From NCBI GenBank assembly GCA_964019335.1, contig OZ025743.1, forward strand, positions 310,001-374,000: 64,000 bases of DNA, given 5' to 3'. Both the position numbers and the translations under genes were made by a program. Positions 49,748 through 59,750 of this stretch are shown piece by piece (position 1 is the stretch's first letter; the number at the start of each line of letters is the position of its first letter). This stretch comes from Diplonema japonicum. Lineage: Eukaryota > Euglenozoa > Diplonemea > Diplonemida > Diplonemidae. The notes under the pieces were generated by a model. That model was not told the DNA's origin. It did no database searches and worked only from the letters and a program-made list of their open reading frames with translations.

Positions 49748-50377
49748 TCAAAGCGACACCGAGGACAGCTTGGTCCATTCGTCTCTAAAGGCTTGAAAGG
49801 GGGCCGGGCGACGCTTCTTTCTCTTTTGTGACGAGGATGAGTCTGACGAAAGACCTGCTGTGGAAGTGCTAGAAGATCTGTACCCTTGGGCTGTCAAATC
49901 AGAGACACTTCGGTGCTCTGTGGGGGCAACGTGGCCACAGCAGGTGGTGCATACAGAAGGGTAATCTACAAAAGCAGGCTGGGTGAAGTTGTCAGGTCTA
50001 TATGCCGAGGCGGGTGCCTGGGGGAGATCGTCATCATTGTCATTCCTCACTTTCAGTTGCAAGACTGATGTGGGAGACAGGGAGTCAGCATCCACTACGT
50101 ACTCATCGCCATCATCGGGCATGTAAGGTGCAGCAGGCGTGCCGGACACGATGCTTGTGCATGCACTTCTGTTTTGCTCCAGCTGAATCTTCAGCGACTC
50201 TATCTCCCTTTGCTGCGTATTAAGAATCTTGCTCATCCGCGTCGCCTCACGCGCATCTGCCTCGCGCTGCGTCCTCTCCTTCTTCAGAGCATGCAGACAG
50301 GTCTCAGCTAGCTCTTTGTTCTCCCTCGCCCGCCGTTTGTAAAACTCGTTAGCACGCACGAGATCCGGTTCCGACAT
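49748..50377 (-). CDS. Hypothetical coiled-coil protein
   Basis: 209 residues from MSEPDLVRANEFYKRRAREN. Coiled coil at about 8-72 (ARENKELAETCLHALKKERT), then an acidic disordered region (DDGDEYVVDADS). A Cys/His cluster CTTCCGH near residue 148 hints at a metal site. The end is basic and Ser-rich. Family not recognised. The start was chosen past the homopolymer-encoded extension. Confidence 0.7.
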   Translation of the reverse strand: MSEPDLVRANEFYKRRARENKELAETCLHALKKERTQREADAREATRMSKILNTQQREIESLKIQLEQNRSACTSIVSGTPAAPYMPDDGDEYVVDADSLSPTSVLQLKVRNDNDDDLPQAPASAYRPDNFTQPAFVDYPSVCTTCCGHVAPTEHRSVSDLTAQGYRSSSTSTAGLSSDSSSSQKRKKRRPAPFQAFRDEWTKLSSVSL

Positions 50378-50578
50378 CTTTATTATTGTTTCTTTTCTTT
50401 TCTTTTTTTTCTTTTTTTTTTTTTCTTTTTTTACTTTCGAACCAAGGGAGAAAAAAAAAAGTAGTAAAACAACCATCACACATAAGACTCTACAGCAGTT
50501 TGATACAAAAAAAAACTCAAAGTGCAGGACAAACCCCCTCATGGAGGGCCGCCCTTGAAAAAAAAAAGGAAGGTGCTT

Positions 50579-51615
50579 CTAATAATAATCGTGCACGCTT
50601 CTGAGGTCGTTTACATCATCTATTGTCGCCTTTGTGTACATGGTCAGGTGGGGCAAAAGCGTGATAGCATAAGGTGTGTACTCCCGCAACACACCACCCT
50701 TAAGGTCAGGAACGTTTGTGGACAAAGCGGCCCGTGCAACGTCAACAGCGTGCACAGAGGGGATGAAGCGGCCTGAGGCTTTAGTGTCGATAAATCGCGT
50801 CAAAGACATGACCCCATGCATAGGCTGTGAGAGTGTGTGCATTACAACGTCACGGGACATACATTTTCACCGACAAGCTTGTCAAGGTTGTCCCTCATCA
50901 GTCGCTTGTGGACCATCCTCTTCATTCTGTTGGCCACTTCGGCAGAGGCTGTATAATCTCCCTCGCAATGCACGGCGCCAGGCTTCAGAATCAAGTGGTC
51001 TCGTGGGTACTCATTGGCGAGCTGTGCGGGTGTGAATAAACAAGTTCCCTAGCATACCATGGTTTCTGTGTACCGCCAAGCGTCTTGTGTGTCTGAAGAG
51101 ACGGTCCGCCAGTGGTCGGCAACAGAAGTGATGGAGATGCATAAAGGGTAAAATCGTCGGTGCTTGTATTTTTTGATGATGGTTTGTGCAAGCTCTGCAC
51201 CTTCTTCGGTTCTGGGGAGGCAGATGTGCAGCTCCCCTGCGTCTTTTAAGATGGGAAGCATCTCCTCCCAGAGCACATCGTCTTCGATGTCGCCCTGCAC
51301 CCAGTTGACTTCGTCCAGGTATGGTAGGTGCTTATGGTCCACGTCTTGCACACCGCCCCTCCTGCTAATGCTGAATGTTGTCACGTGTCGTGACGCTAAT
51401 TCATTGCACAGATGCCTGCCCACCACGCCGGTACCGCCTATCACGACCCCCACACGGCCGAGCTTCGAGCTCTCGTACCTGTTAAGCACGTGGCTGTTCG
51501 CAGTTACAGTAAGCTTCGTTGGGGTCAGGGCGTACGTCGGGACACTTTTGTCGTCATTGCGGAACGAGTCTTGATAGCAGCACCTTCTCTGCCTCACCAA
51601 AGCGCGCTGCAGCAT
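50579..51615 (-). CDS. NAD(P)-dependent epimerase/SDR-like protein (three exons)
   Basis: Exons 51615-51058, 51021-50863 and 50824-50579; 320 residues. Intron 1 is 51022-51057 (36 bp, GTATGC to GCACAG). Intron 2 is 50825-50862 (38 bp, GTATGT to CTCACAG). Both are phase 0, and both remove in-frame stops or misreading, joining YTETM to LANEYPRDH and LVGEN to PMHGVM. The N-terminal region (MLQRALVRQRRCC) could be a mitochondrial presequence. Rossmann motif GVVIGGTGVVGRHLCNELAS marks an atypical/extended short-chain dehydrogenase (NDUFA9/NmrA-type layout), with ILKPGAVHCEGDY where these proteins have the RP-G-x-(V/I) strand. Substrate unknown; a mitochondrial NDUFA9-like role is possible but unproven. 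Confidence 0.8.
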
Positions 51616-51991
51616 TATGTCCCGACCCCTTCCTTTTGTGGGGGGTGGGTGGGTGTTATTATGAAAAAAAATATAACAAAAACGCTGCATGAAAAAAAAA
51701 TAAGAAAAGAAAGAGAAAAGTTCCATAGTCATATCAGTCCAGCAATAAGTCGTATATGCGGTAGCATGTTAAGTGGTATACCAAATCTGCTTTTTGTCTC
51801 CATTCTCAAAACAAGTGATGCGAATCGGATGTTCGCATCATACTTTCGCATATTTTCGCAGACCGGACGAAAATGTCAACACTTTTTTTGGCACTCACGA
51901 AAATTGCTTCAATTTGTTTTGATTATTTGAGCAAAAAAAAGGGCAGCTTAAATAATTCACTGTGATGCAACGGCCCGCCGCGGTGGCGTGC
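51616..51991. other. Upstream end of the minus-strand cluster
   Basis: A/T-rich with a short T-run, no supported ORF. Everything to the right is transposon-rich, so this may be the start or edge of the directional cluster. Confidence 0.4.
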
Positions 51992-52440
51992 CTACCTTAT
52001 GATGCTCCCCTTTTGGGGTCGTTCCCTGCTACCCACCGTAGTGCCTAGCTGTCGTTTATATCTTCCAATCCTTTCTTTCCGGTAATCTTCTCTCAGTCCT
52101 TTCAGCTTGGTCGCCGTCAGCCCCGATGCAAACAGGGCCCTCCTATCAAAGCCAACGACGTGGTCGCGGCCAATGGATCGTAGTGATCTCACGTTCTTGC
52201 ATGACTGCGCCGGAAAAGCGCGTCTCCTCTTCTCCCTCATCCATGTCGCTTGCAGCGTATCCAGGATCCGCTTGATCCTCACCGCCTTCTGTCGATGTCA
52301 ATCGTCGTGTTGATGTTAACCCCCAGCGTCTTCTTCGTGTAGCACTCGAAGTCAATCGCCAGCTCGATCGCCGACACGGACGTTCCCTCCTCCGCCCACC
52401 GCAGCGCAGCCAGTCATCTCGACTTGAGAATAAAAAAAAA
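51992..52440 (-). pseudogene. Orphan coding fragment, unrecognised
   Basis: Minus-strand frames at about 52425-52290 (VSAIELAIDFECYTKKTLGV, then a stop) and 52282-51992 (KNVRSLRSIGRDHVVGFDRR and onward, 96 residues) look coding but are in different frames with no clear start. Probably the remains of a mobile element or gene. Confidence 0.4.
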
Positions 52441-52846
52441 GGGGACTTGAGAATGAAACTATTAAAACCATGATGTGGGAAGGAAGTGAGAGGGTGGGGA
52501 TGAAACTACGGGGGAGCCGGGATGGTCAGGACTTACTCTACTTTACAAGGTCAGGACTTCCAATATCATGTGGTCTTCTCACCCCTGCTTTCTGAAAATC
52601 TTTTTTTGATACCCAAAGGGGGGGGGGGGGGGGGGGAGAAGGAGGAAGGAGAAGAAAGATAAACAATTGTTTTTTTTTTTTTTTTTTCTTCTTTTTTTTA
52701 ATTTATTTTCTGGATTCCCTCTAAAGGAATTTTGGCTAGAGCCGGGAAAAATAAAGTTTTCCATATTTCCCAAGGGAAAATAAAGCACTTTATTTTTTCA
52801 TTTTTGAAGAAAAAAAAATTCGGAACGAAGTGGTTAGCAACGGCCC

Positions 52847-52913
<67 letters not shown>
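52441..52913. other. Intergenic with long A-run
   Basis: Ends in an A-run of about 64 bases (52849-52912), the longest in the window, directly abutting dispersed repeat copy C. Confidence 0.8.
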
Positions 52914-52915
<2 letters not shown>

Positions 52916-53105
52916 TCGATCTTTTAACATCAAGGTGACAAGTCAAATGGCGCTCAGTAAGAACGGTGATAAACTAAGAAGAAAAAGAAAAAAAACGAAA
53001 CCCATTAACTCGTCCAATACTTCCTACAGGCGCTCTTGCGACGACCACCACAGCCATCGCCAACGTGCCCAAAATAAAATGGGCCAAACCCGCACACTGG
53101 TGTGA
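52914..53105 (-). repeat. Dispersed repeat, copy C
   Basis: Starts (plus strand) GGTCGATCTTTTAACATCAA then GGTGACAAGTCAAATGG, matching the same end block of copies A and B. The other end block is not present, so this copy is truncated or divergent; the right boundary is a guess. Confidence 0.5.
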
Positions 53106-53255
53106 GCTTCAAGGGAGCTAAACGTTTCAGACATGGCGTGCCACACCCATAGGCCTCTCACGACCGGGGAGGGGGTGTCCTGGTCTTTTTTTCTCTCTCT
53201 TTTTTTTTCTTGGTGTTCTCTTTCCACAAGCTTTGCTGGCTGTTTAACACTTTAC

Positions 53256-53294
<39 letters not shown>

Positions 53295-53343
53295 ACTACT
53301 AAGGGTGCCGGACCTCAGTATCCTTTCCCCCCCATATTTTTTC

Positions 53344-55124
53344 TTAACTATCCCCTAAACGCCCGCGTGGACGTTTTTGTCCTTATTTCAAAATTTGCTT
53401 TTTCGCTAAGTACTTTTTTTTGAACACGGCCCCTGGACTTCAAAATATGGCATTGTTGTGCGGTTTATTTTGTCTTGGAACTACATTTTGCGTTAAAAAT
53501 TTTGTTTTAATTGAAACCGGCAGGGTTGGCTTAAAATGAAATCAGATGGTCAAAATAGCAGCGAAAACGTGAGTCTCCCCCGACTGGTCAGAAAAAGAAG
53601 AAAAAGACGATGAGGCGGTCAAAGAGGGGCCGGAAACGATGCTTGGGTGGGAGAAATACTCCCAAAGGCCCGAAACATATCATTTCCGTGAAAAGGTGGG
53701 CTCAGGACACCTCTAGGTGGAGGGACCTATGTGGAGGGTGTTTTTAGTCTTTTTTTTACACACGCGGTACTTGAGCTCATAGTTTCTTCCACGAACGGTC
53801 GTTTCAATTCAAAAAAACAGTAGGAGTACAAAATTTGGCTTGGGTTGGTCCTGTTAATGGGTTTACGCTCGGCACCGAACATGAAGAGCTACTGGACAAC
53901 AGATTCTATTTTAACCATCCCGGCTTTTAAGAAAATGAGGCAACCGATTCGTTGACATACAGCGCTACCTCACCTTTGACAACCTGGAAACATCAATAAG
54001 GCCCGAAACTGCACCTCATGTGTAGGTTTCTTGACATCATTGTCAACCGGTTTAGGACTGTGCGGACCCCTGGCAAGTGGTTGTCTGTTGACGACAGTGT
54101 TATCCCGACAACAATAAAAGTCATGGCACCACGAAAAAGCAACTCGGTGGGCATCAAGGTAATCGCTACATGCGACTCATAAAACTGTTACCTGGCGAAT
54201 TTCAACATTTTCAGCAAGAAGTCCACAACACAGGACCTAGTCATGCATACTGTCGACTCCTAAGGGTTTGCTGTCGACCCCTGACCTGCAAGACCAGCTC
54301 CAGGGGACTGGAGTTCGGCATATGAAAACCCGGTAGTGGACCATGGTCGTTTTTTATTGGGTCCTGGAAAGCTGTGTTGCCAACCCCTCCATAATCTGGA
54401 AGAAGAGCAGGGAATGTGGCAAAAATTATGGCTTCCCGAGCTTCAAAGAAGAACTTGTTGGCAAGCTTCTCACCCATGCCCCAAAAACCGATAGCACACA
54501 CCCCCCGACAACACCGTCACCGACCCCCAAGCGCAAACACGCTAGCAATGAGGATTCCCTCACTCAGAAATACCCAAAACGTCTCGCTTCGACCCTAAAT
54601 CACACCTCCGAGACCATGATGAACGGAACGAAGGTGAGGAGGGTGCTCTATGCTGTTCCTGGGTACGGGAAGAAGGTGCAAACGTGGTGCCCCTGTTGCA
54701 AAACCCCCTTATGCAAAACGTGTTTTTTACCCTTGCATGCTACCCCAGCTGAAAAAAAAACTCACAAGTTGCTTTTTTCATCCCACAGCCCCAAAAAGTC
54801 TCCAGACTGACCTCAATCCTAGAGTTCAGGGCACCAAATAGGGCTGAATGCTGCCCTATTTACCCCAGCCATAACTCCACGGACCCCCCACAACAAGACC
54901 CCCCAAAATCGGACATAAAAAGTACACCTTCAATCCCCCTCTTACACACATAGTTAAGTGTTCTCATCTGAATCTGGCACCTGGAATTGAAAATTTTAGT
55001 ACCGTTTACCCTTTCCTTGCACCTTCCTATGGTTGCATGCTGCCCTTTTTTTGAGTATTTAAAGCAACAACGAAAATGGGGGGGTACCGTAGATAGGCTC
55101 CGGGCGTTTAGGGGTTATACGTTA
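53344..55124 (+). mobile_element. Degenerate piggyBac-like DNA transposon
   Basis: TTAA at 53344-53347 is followed by CTATCCCCTAAACGCCCG. The 14-bp core CCCCTAAACGCCCG recurs inverted at 55101-55114 (CGGGCGTTTAGGGG), giving matched termini of a ~1.78-kb element. The right TTAA has decayed (GTTA). Inside lies the broken transposase-like sequence listed next. Confidence 0.65.
53900..54810 (+). pseudogene. piggyBac-like transposase remnant
   Basis: Plus-strand frames with several stops read RFLDIIVNRFRTVRTPGKWL, SVDDSVIPTTIKVMAPRKSN (the position of the family's conserved first Asp) and VGIKVIATCDS. A final open part (54343-54810) has WVLESCVANPSIIWKK followed near its end by a Cys-rich zinc ribbon (WCPCCKTPLCKTCFLPLH), the layout of piggyBac C-termini. 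Multiple stops and frame changes mean it is dead. Confidence 0.6.
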
Positions 55125-55531
55125 TCGGGGGTGGGAAAATGTTTGTTTGTTTGTTTTGTTTGGGGAGAGGGGGGCTTTTTTTTTTTCACACTGCTGCATC
55201 TGATTGGTCGGGTGCTGTGGTGGGGAGGGGGTAGGTTCTCTGTTTCCGCGAGAAGGATGGTACACTCTCTATTTGGGGATCAGGGATGGGATCTCGGGAT
55301 TCTGATTAAATGACAAGTGCCTCAGCCGCCTTCTGATCGGCATGCTACTTCAGCAGGTTAGATGGTTGTTGTGGAGTTGTTGCGGAGGGGGGCAGGTCCC
55401 TGGTGTCTTCGAGGTATTGGATTGCTTTCCGTTGGTTTTTCCACAAAGATGTTTCTCAGCACCAGGGTGTTCTTTTTCTTCTTTTTTTCACCTCTTTTTT
55501 TCTTCTTCTTCTAAACACCGACTTTTCTTTT
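55125..55531. other. Non-coding stretch
   Basis: G/T-rich with GTTT tandem units at about 55142-55160; no supported gene. Confidence 0.5.
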
Positions 55532-56500
55532 TCAATTCAAGTCGACAGTTTCAACTTTTACACACCCCTCCAAGAAGCGATCACCAATGGAAGAAACATT
55601 GGTCAACGTATTCAAGTCGATGGTTTCTAGTTTTTCGCACCCTTCCAAGAAGCTATCACCAATGGAAGAAAGATTGGTCATCGCATTCAAGTTGATGGTT
55701 TCTAGTTTTTCGCACCCAGACAAGAAGTTATGACCAATAGAAGAAAGATTGGTCATCGCATTCAAGTTGATGGTTTCTAGTTTTGCGCACCCTTCCAAGA
55801 AGCTTTCACCAATGGAAGAAACATTGGTCATCGCATTCAAGTCGATGGTTTCTAGTTTTTCGCACCAAGACAAGAAGCTATCACCAATAGAAGAAAGATT
55901 GGTCATCGCATTCAAGTTGATGGTTTCTAGATTTTTGCACTTATATAAAAAATTTTCATCAATGGTGGAAACATTGGGGAGGATGAGATCAACAGACGTC
56001 AGGTGGTTGCACTCTTCAAGAAACTCAGAGCCTATCCTTGTAACACAGCCTGTGGAGTCGGTGACAATGAGGAACCGAAGTCCAGAAGGAAGGACCGTCT
56101 TCTTCATGGACAAGACTTCGACAGCTGGCGAGTTCCCCACCTCCACCATCAGAACCAGCTCAGGGTCAGCTGACACAAGCTCCTCAAGCTCTGAAACCAC
56201 TTCTGAGCTCTCAAGCTCCTCCAGCTGAACGGTTCTCATCTTCGCCTCCACATGTACCACGCTGCCCTCCACGAGCCCAAGTTCCTGGATATCTTCACCC
56301 CTGTTCCTGTCCAGGACCTCTCCCTCCCAAACCAGTTTGAACTTGCCTTCGAGTAAACCAGCAGCACACCCTGCCTTCTTGTACAGGATCCCCACCGTCT
56401 CCTTCCCCAACACTTCCACATCGTGAACCCTGCCTCCCGTCTTCACGAACACTGTCATATCATTCACCTCTTCACCTGATCCCTCTCTCTTTCCATTCAT
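55532..56500 (-). CDS. Ubiquitin-like domain and leucine-rich repeat protein
   Basis: 322 residues. Residues about 14-88 (MTVFVKTGGRVHDVEVLGKE, then KFKLVWEGEVLDRNRGEDIQ) have a ubiquitin-like beta-grasp pattern. From about 150 to the end come leucine-rich repeats of the BspA-like type, about 23-24 residues each: LETINLNAMTNLSSIGDSFL and near-identical copies, six or more. DNA of the repeats is also very similar, indicating recent expansion. The protein ends soon after a repeat. Binding scaffold of unknown partner. It is the only confident minus-strand gene in the transposon-rich right end. Confidence 0.75.
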   Translation of the reverse strand: MNGKREGSGEEVNDMTVFVKTGGRVHDVEVLGKETVGILYKKAGCAAGLLEGKFKLVWEGEVLDRNRGEDIQELGLVEGSVVHVEAKMRTVQLEELESSEVVSELEELVSADPELVLMVEVGNSPAVEVLSMKKTVLPSGLRFLIVTDSTGCVTRIGSEFLEECNHLTSVDLILPNVSTIDENFLYKCKNLETINLNAMTNLSSIGDSFLSWCEKLETIDLNAMTNVSSIGESFLEGCAKLETINLNAMTNLSSIGHNFLSGCEKLETINLNAMTNLSSIGDSFLEGCEKLETIDLNTLTNVSSIGDRFLEGCVKVETVDLN

Positions 56501-56690
56501 GTTGTTTAATAATAATAATAATAATACCAGATTTGTATTTATATTGTTCAGTTTTAATAATGGTCTGGGGATTTAGTGTACTGTATAAATTATGTACTTT
56601 TTTTCGGATTTTGAACCCAACTTGGGACTTTTTACAGAACAATACAAAAAATTATTTTTATTATTTTTGGCTTCTCTCCCCTATACTCTG
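56501..56690. other. AT-rich spacer with AAT repeat
   Basis: An (AAT)n microsatellite at about 56507-56526 followed by AT-rich sequence; no gene seen. Confidence 0.7.
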
Positions 56691-56698
56691 AATAAACA

Positions 56699-57371
56699 TG
56701 TTGCTCCATGGCTTCTTGACTGCCCATGATCGGTACACATTGCAGGGGCTTCAACAGGCTCCTCTCTCCCCAGCCACCAGGCAGGCAGTGGAGGAAGTGA
56801 TGTCCTGCTTGGAGGAACCCCAGCCTGCCCAAAAGAACAAGAAGTGGATGGAGGCAGAAGGAGGAGCTGGGTGAGCTTAAGCCAGAATGTGGAAATGGAA
56901 CGAGAAGCACCCCAACAAGACTGCCTCAAAGCCGGTTGCTGACCAGGCGAAACAGGACGTCGCAGCTAAGCTATGCAAGCGATCCCACGAGATAGCCCAT
57001 GGTGGGGGTGGGAGGAAGAGTCTGCACCAATATACCTTGGTTGTTGGTCTTTAATTGTGACACACCACCTTGTGCTTTCCTTTCCATTTCTGATGCACCT
57101 TCTTCTGACAAAGAAGCAGAAGAAGAAGAAGAAGAAGAAATGCCTGACCAAGAAGCCTCAGCCCCAAGCCAAGCACCAAGCCAGGTGATCCCAAGCCAGC
57201 AAACAAACAACGTGATGAGGGTGCCCTGCCCCAACTGCAGTGCAACCCTCAAGCAGGTTAGAAAGGAGAGATCATGGATGGGAGTGCACAGAATGCTCTG
57301 GTGAGCATGACATGAGCACTCACGGGAGGGTCTGCCCATCCTGTGACTATGTGGTGTGCTTTACATGCAGG
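56699..57371 (+). pseudogene. Decayed ORF with zinc-ribbon C-terminus
   Basis: A plus-strand reading starts MLLHGFLTAHDRYTLQGLQQ (stop near 56873). After frame changes it continues at about 57140-57255 (PCPNCSATLKQ) and, in another frame, at 57290-57370 (CTECSGEHD, then VCPSCDYVVCFTCR). The CxxC pairs suggest a zinc ribbon at the end of a mobile-element protein. Frames are broken; family not established. Confidence 0.4.
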
Positions 57372-57930
57372 ACTGGGCAATAGTGAACTAGAATTGCAGT
57401 AATACCCCCCCCCCCCCCCCCCCTGGGGTATTTTGTTTTTGTGTTGGGATTCTTTATTTTTGGGGATATTTTCTGGGATTTTTTTTATTTTTGTAAATTT
57501 TATTTCACGAATTTTTCCCCTCTGGTAGAGCCCTTACCAAGGCTGATTTTGCTGTTTTTTACCCAAAAATTCCCCTTAATAAATTGGCCAAAAACTATGA
57601 AAAATAGGTAGATTTAACCTTTTTAACCCAATTCTGCAGTGTAAAAAATCCAGAAGATTTTTTTTGCAACATTCTATGGGTGAAATTGACATAGAACCTA
57701 AAACCTAGAAAAAGAAGGGGGGGGGTAAAATCACCCTTAAAAGAAGTCAATCCCTGTCATGCTGCTTGCCAATTTAACTAGTTATTAATGAGATTTTTGG
57801 AGTTGAAGTGAAAAAATGGGTCTCATTGTCGAAAAAAAGTACCCAACCCCTTCAATTTTTTTTTTAGAGATGGGGTATTTTGACTGTTTTTAGCCATCTG
57901 AGGCCATTCCAGCCCTTAAAAGTGGGAATA
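57372..57930. other. AT-rich stretch with a C-run
   Basis: A C-run at about 57405-57422 followed by ~500 bp of AT-rich sequence without a supported ORF. Confidence 0.6.
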
Positions 57931-57931
57931 A

Positions 57932-58434
57932 GTGATTTACTTCCCCTTAAAATGCCACACTGAAATAGCTATCCCATATTACCTTGGGGAAATCACCAAC
58001 AAAGCTGGCACATGCATTAAGGACACAATGCAAAACGCAGAAGAAGAAGACAATAACACCACACAACAACTCGGCCAAGGCACCCCCTGTAGTCAGGTCC
58101 TGTTCGTTTCAAGGGTGGCATGCTCAAGGGGACTCTGGAAACGGCATGGAGGGTGGTCAAGTTGCAGACCCAGGGGTGCAGACACCACCTGACACCAGGG
58201 AAGGAAGGGGTAGTGGACATTGCGGTGGGAGCCAGCACTACCAAGGTGACACTACGTGAGTTCTTGGAGAGGTGCAATGCAAGGATAAGGGCCCCAGTGG
58301 GAAAGGTCAAGGACCTGATCAAAGTGAAGGCGTGGGTGAGGGATGGAAGGAAGGTCACCCTCAACGTCTATGAGGGGAGGGGGCCCTGTGAGAAGGCCAA
58401 TGATTCTAAAGCTACAGTTTCTGTACTTTATTGA
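57932..58434 (+). pseudogene. Unrecognised coding-like fragment ending in the SL sequence
   Basis: Overlapping plus-strand frames are coding-like. The best is 58120-58434 (MLKGTLETAWRVVKLQTQGC, LREFLERCNARIRAPVGKVK), whose last residues are simply translation of the SL exon. The upstream reading PVRFKGGMLKGTL is faintly like a motif in cellular RNA-dependent RNA polymerases, but too short to name. Probably part of an older insertion. Confidence 0.3.
58397..58433 (+). other. Spliced-leader exon sequence (retroposed SL fossil)
   Basis: CCAATGATTCTAAAGC followed by TACAGTTTCTGTACTTTATTG. The final 19 bases, CAGTTTCTGTACTTTATTG, equal the 3' end of Leishmania-type SL exons, and the whole resembles the diplonemid exon as I remember it, with about three differences. 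It is not an SL RNA gene: the exon is followed by ATCCCC rather than a GT donor. The likely origin is an SL-capped mRNA that was reverse transcribed and inserted. Confidence 0.8.
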
Positions 58435-58472
58435 TCCCCTCCCCCCATCACACACTATAAAACAAAAAAAAA

Positions 58473-59642
58473 ATGGATCCAAGACGACTTGCAGGAGGAG
58501 GTGACCACAGCTGCAGCCTGCAGGAGCAAGCCCACAGCCCACAGTGCATGGCACCAAGACCCACCCAACCAGGCAATCTGGTTGGGCAGTATGAATCCCC
58601 ACCCCCTAGATCCCCCCACCCCCCTTTAGAAAAAAAAAATAATAAAAAAAAAATCACAAGTAGAGACTGCGGTTTTGACCACCACAACCAAGGGAGCAGC
58701 AGCCCCTGCTACAGCCATGGCCACCCTGGCCACAACCAACCCTGCCACCCCAAACGCCGCAGCCACCCCTGCCACAGCCACAACCAACACAACCATGATC
58801 ACCACAGCTGCCCCTGCCACCTTGAACGCTGCAGCCACCCCTGCTGCAACTGAGACCACTGCAGCCACCCCTGCCACAAGCCCGACCTCCACAGCCAACC
58901 CTGCCATAGTTGAAGAGGAAAAAAAAAAAGAAGAAAAAGGGGGAAGGGTGGATACTGAAAGATGGTGAGCACCCCCCTGGGTTGAAGACAGGTGCTGCCC
59001 CCACCTTCCCAGAAGCTCTGCTATTGTCCCCCCCTTTTTCATTTTTAGAGCCCTCCCCAGAGGGACCCTCCACAGAGGTGAAAAACAGACCCTCTTTGGA
59101 GGAAAAAAAGGCAGAGGGAGAGACAGCATGCCTGAGAGAAGGTAGTGCTCCTCCCTCTCTGCCCCCCATATTTCTGGACCCTCTATGGAGGTGTACACCC
59201 TGGTCCCCAAGGGCCAGGGGCATTTTTTGAGGGTGGAAGGGAAAGAAAAAAAAAAATAAACAAGGAGGAACCTTTTTTCTTTTCAAACAACCAGGGGGAC
59301 CCAGCACCCGCCCCCACTGCCTGCCAAGGTGTGGTTGGGGCAGAGGCTGCGAGCAATGTGAGAGCACCCCTGCACACCCTTGTGAGAAGACAGAAAAGAG
59401 CCCCCTGGATTGCCATGGGTGGCAGGGAACCTAAGCCAGCACCCAAGAGGAAGAAGAACAGGGAGGAGGCACAGGAGCGAAATGGCCCTTCAGAGGCGTT
59501 GGGAGAAGAGGACCAAGGCAAGGGAGGGGGTGAGGGAGGCTGCCAGACAGGAGAAGAAAAGGCACTGTCGTGCAAGGAAAGAAGGGAGGAGGAGGGCCTG
59601 CAGAGAGGAACACGAGGCCACCCTGGAACAGAAGCCAGATGA
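58473..59642 (+). pseudogene. 5' coding part of the retrotransposon, frame-broken
   Basis: Starting 39 bases after the SL exon, MDPRRLAGGGDHSCSLQEQA opens a frame. The sequence then stays coding-like but shifts frame several times: Ala/Thr/Pro-rich 58675-58968; 58970-59230; and a Lys/Arg/Glu-rich basic stretch 59300-59642 ending TGA. The shifts occur near A-runs. It probably represents a decayed ORF1 or N-terminal extension of the element that continues below. Confidence 0.45.
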
Positions 59643-59750
59643 CCCTGCAATGGGGCTGAAGCTGACCAAGGTGGGAACACCTGGAGCCCAACCCCTGGCA
59701 CCCAGAATCACAGCACCTGGGGCTGCAACCGGTGCAAGGAGGCACCGCAG

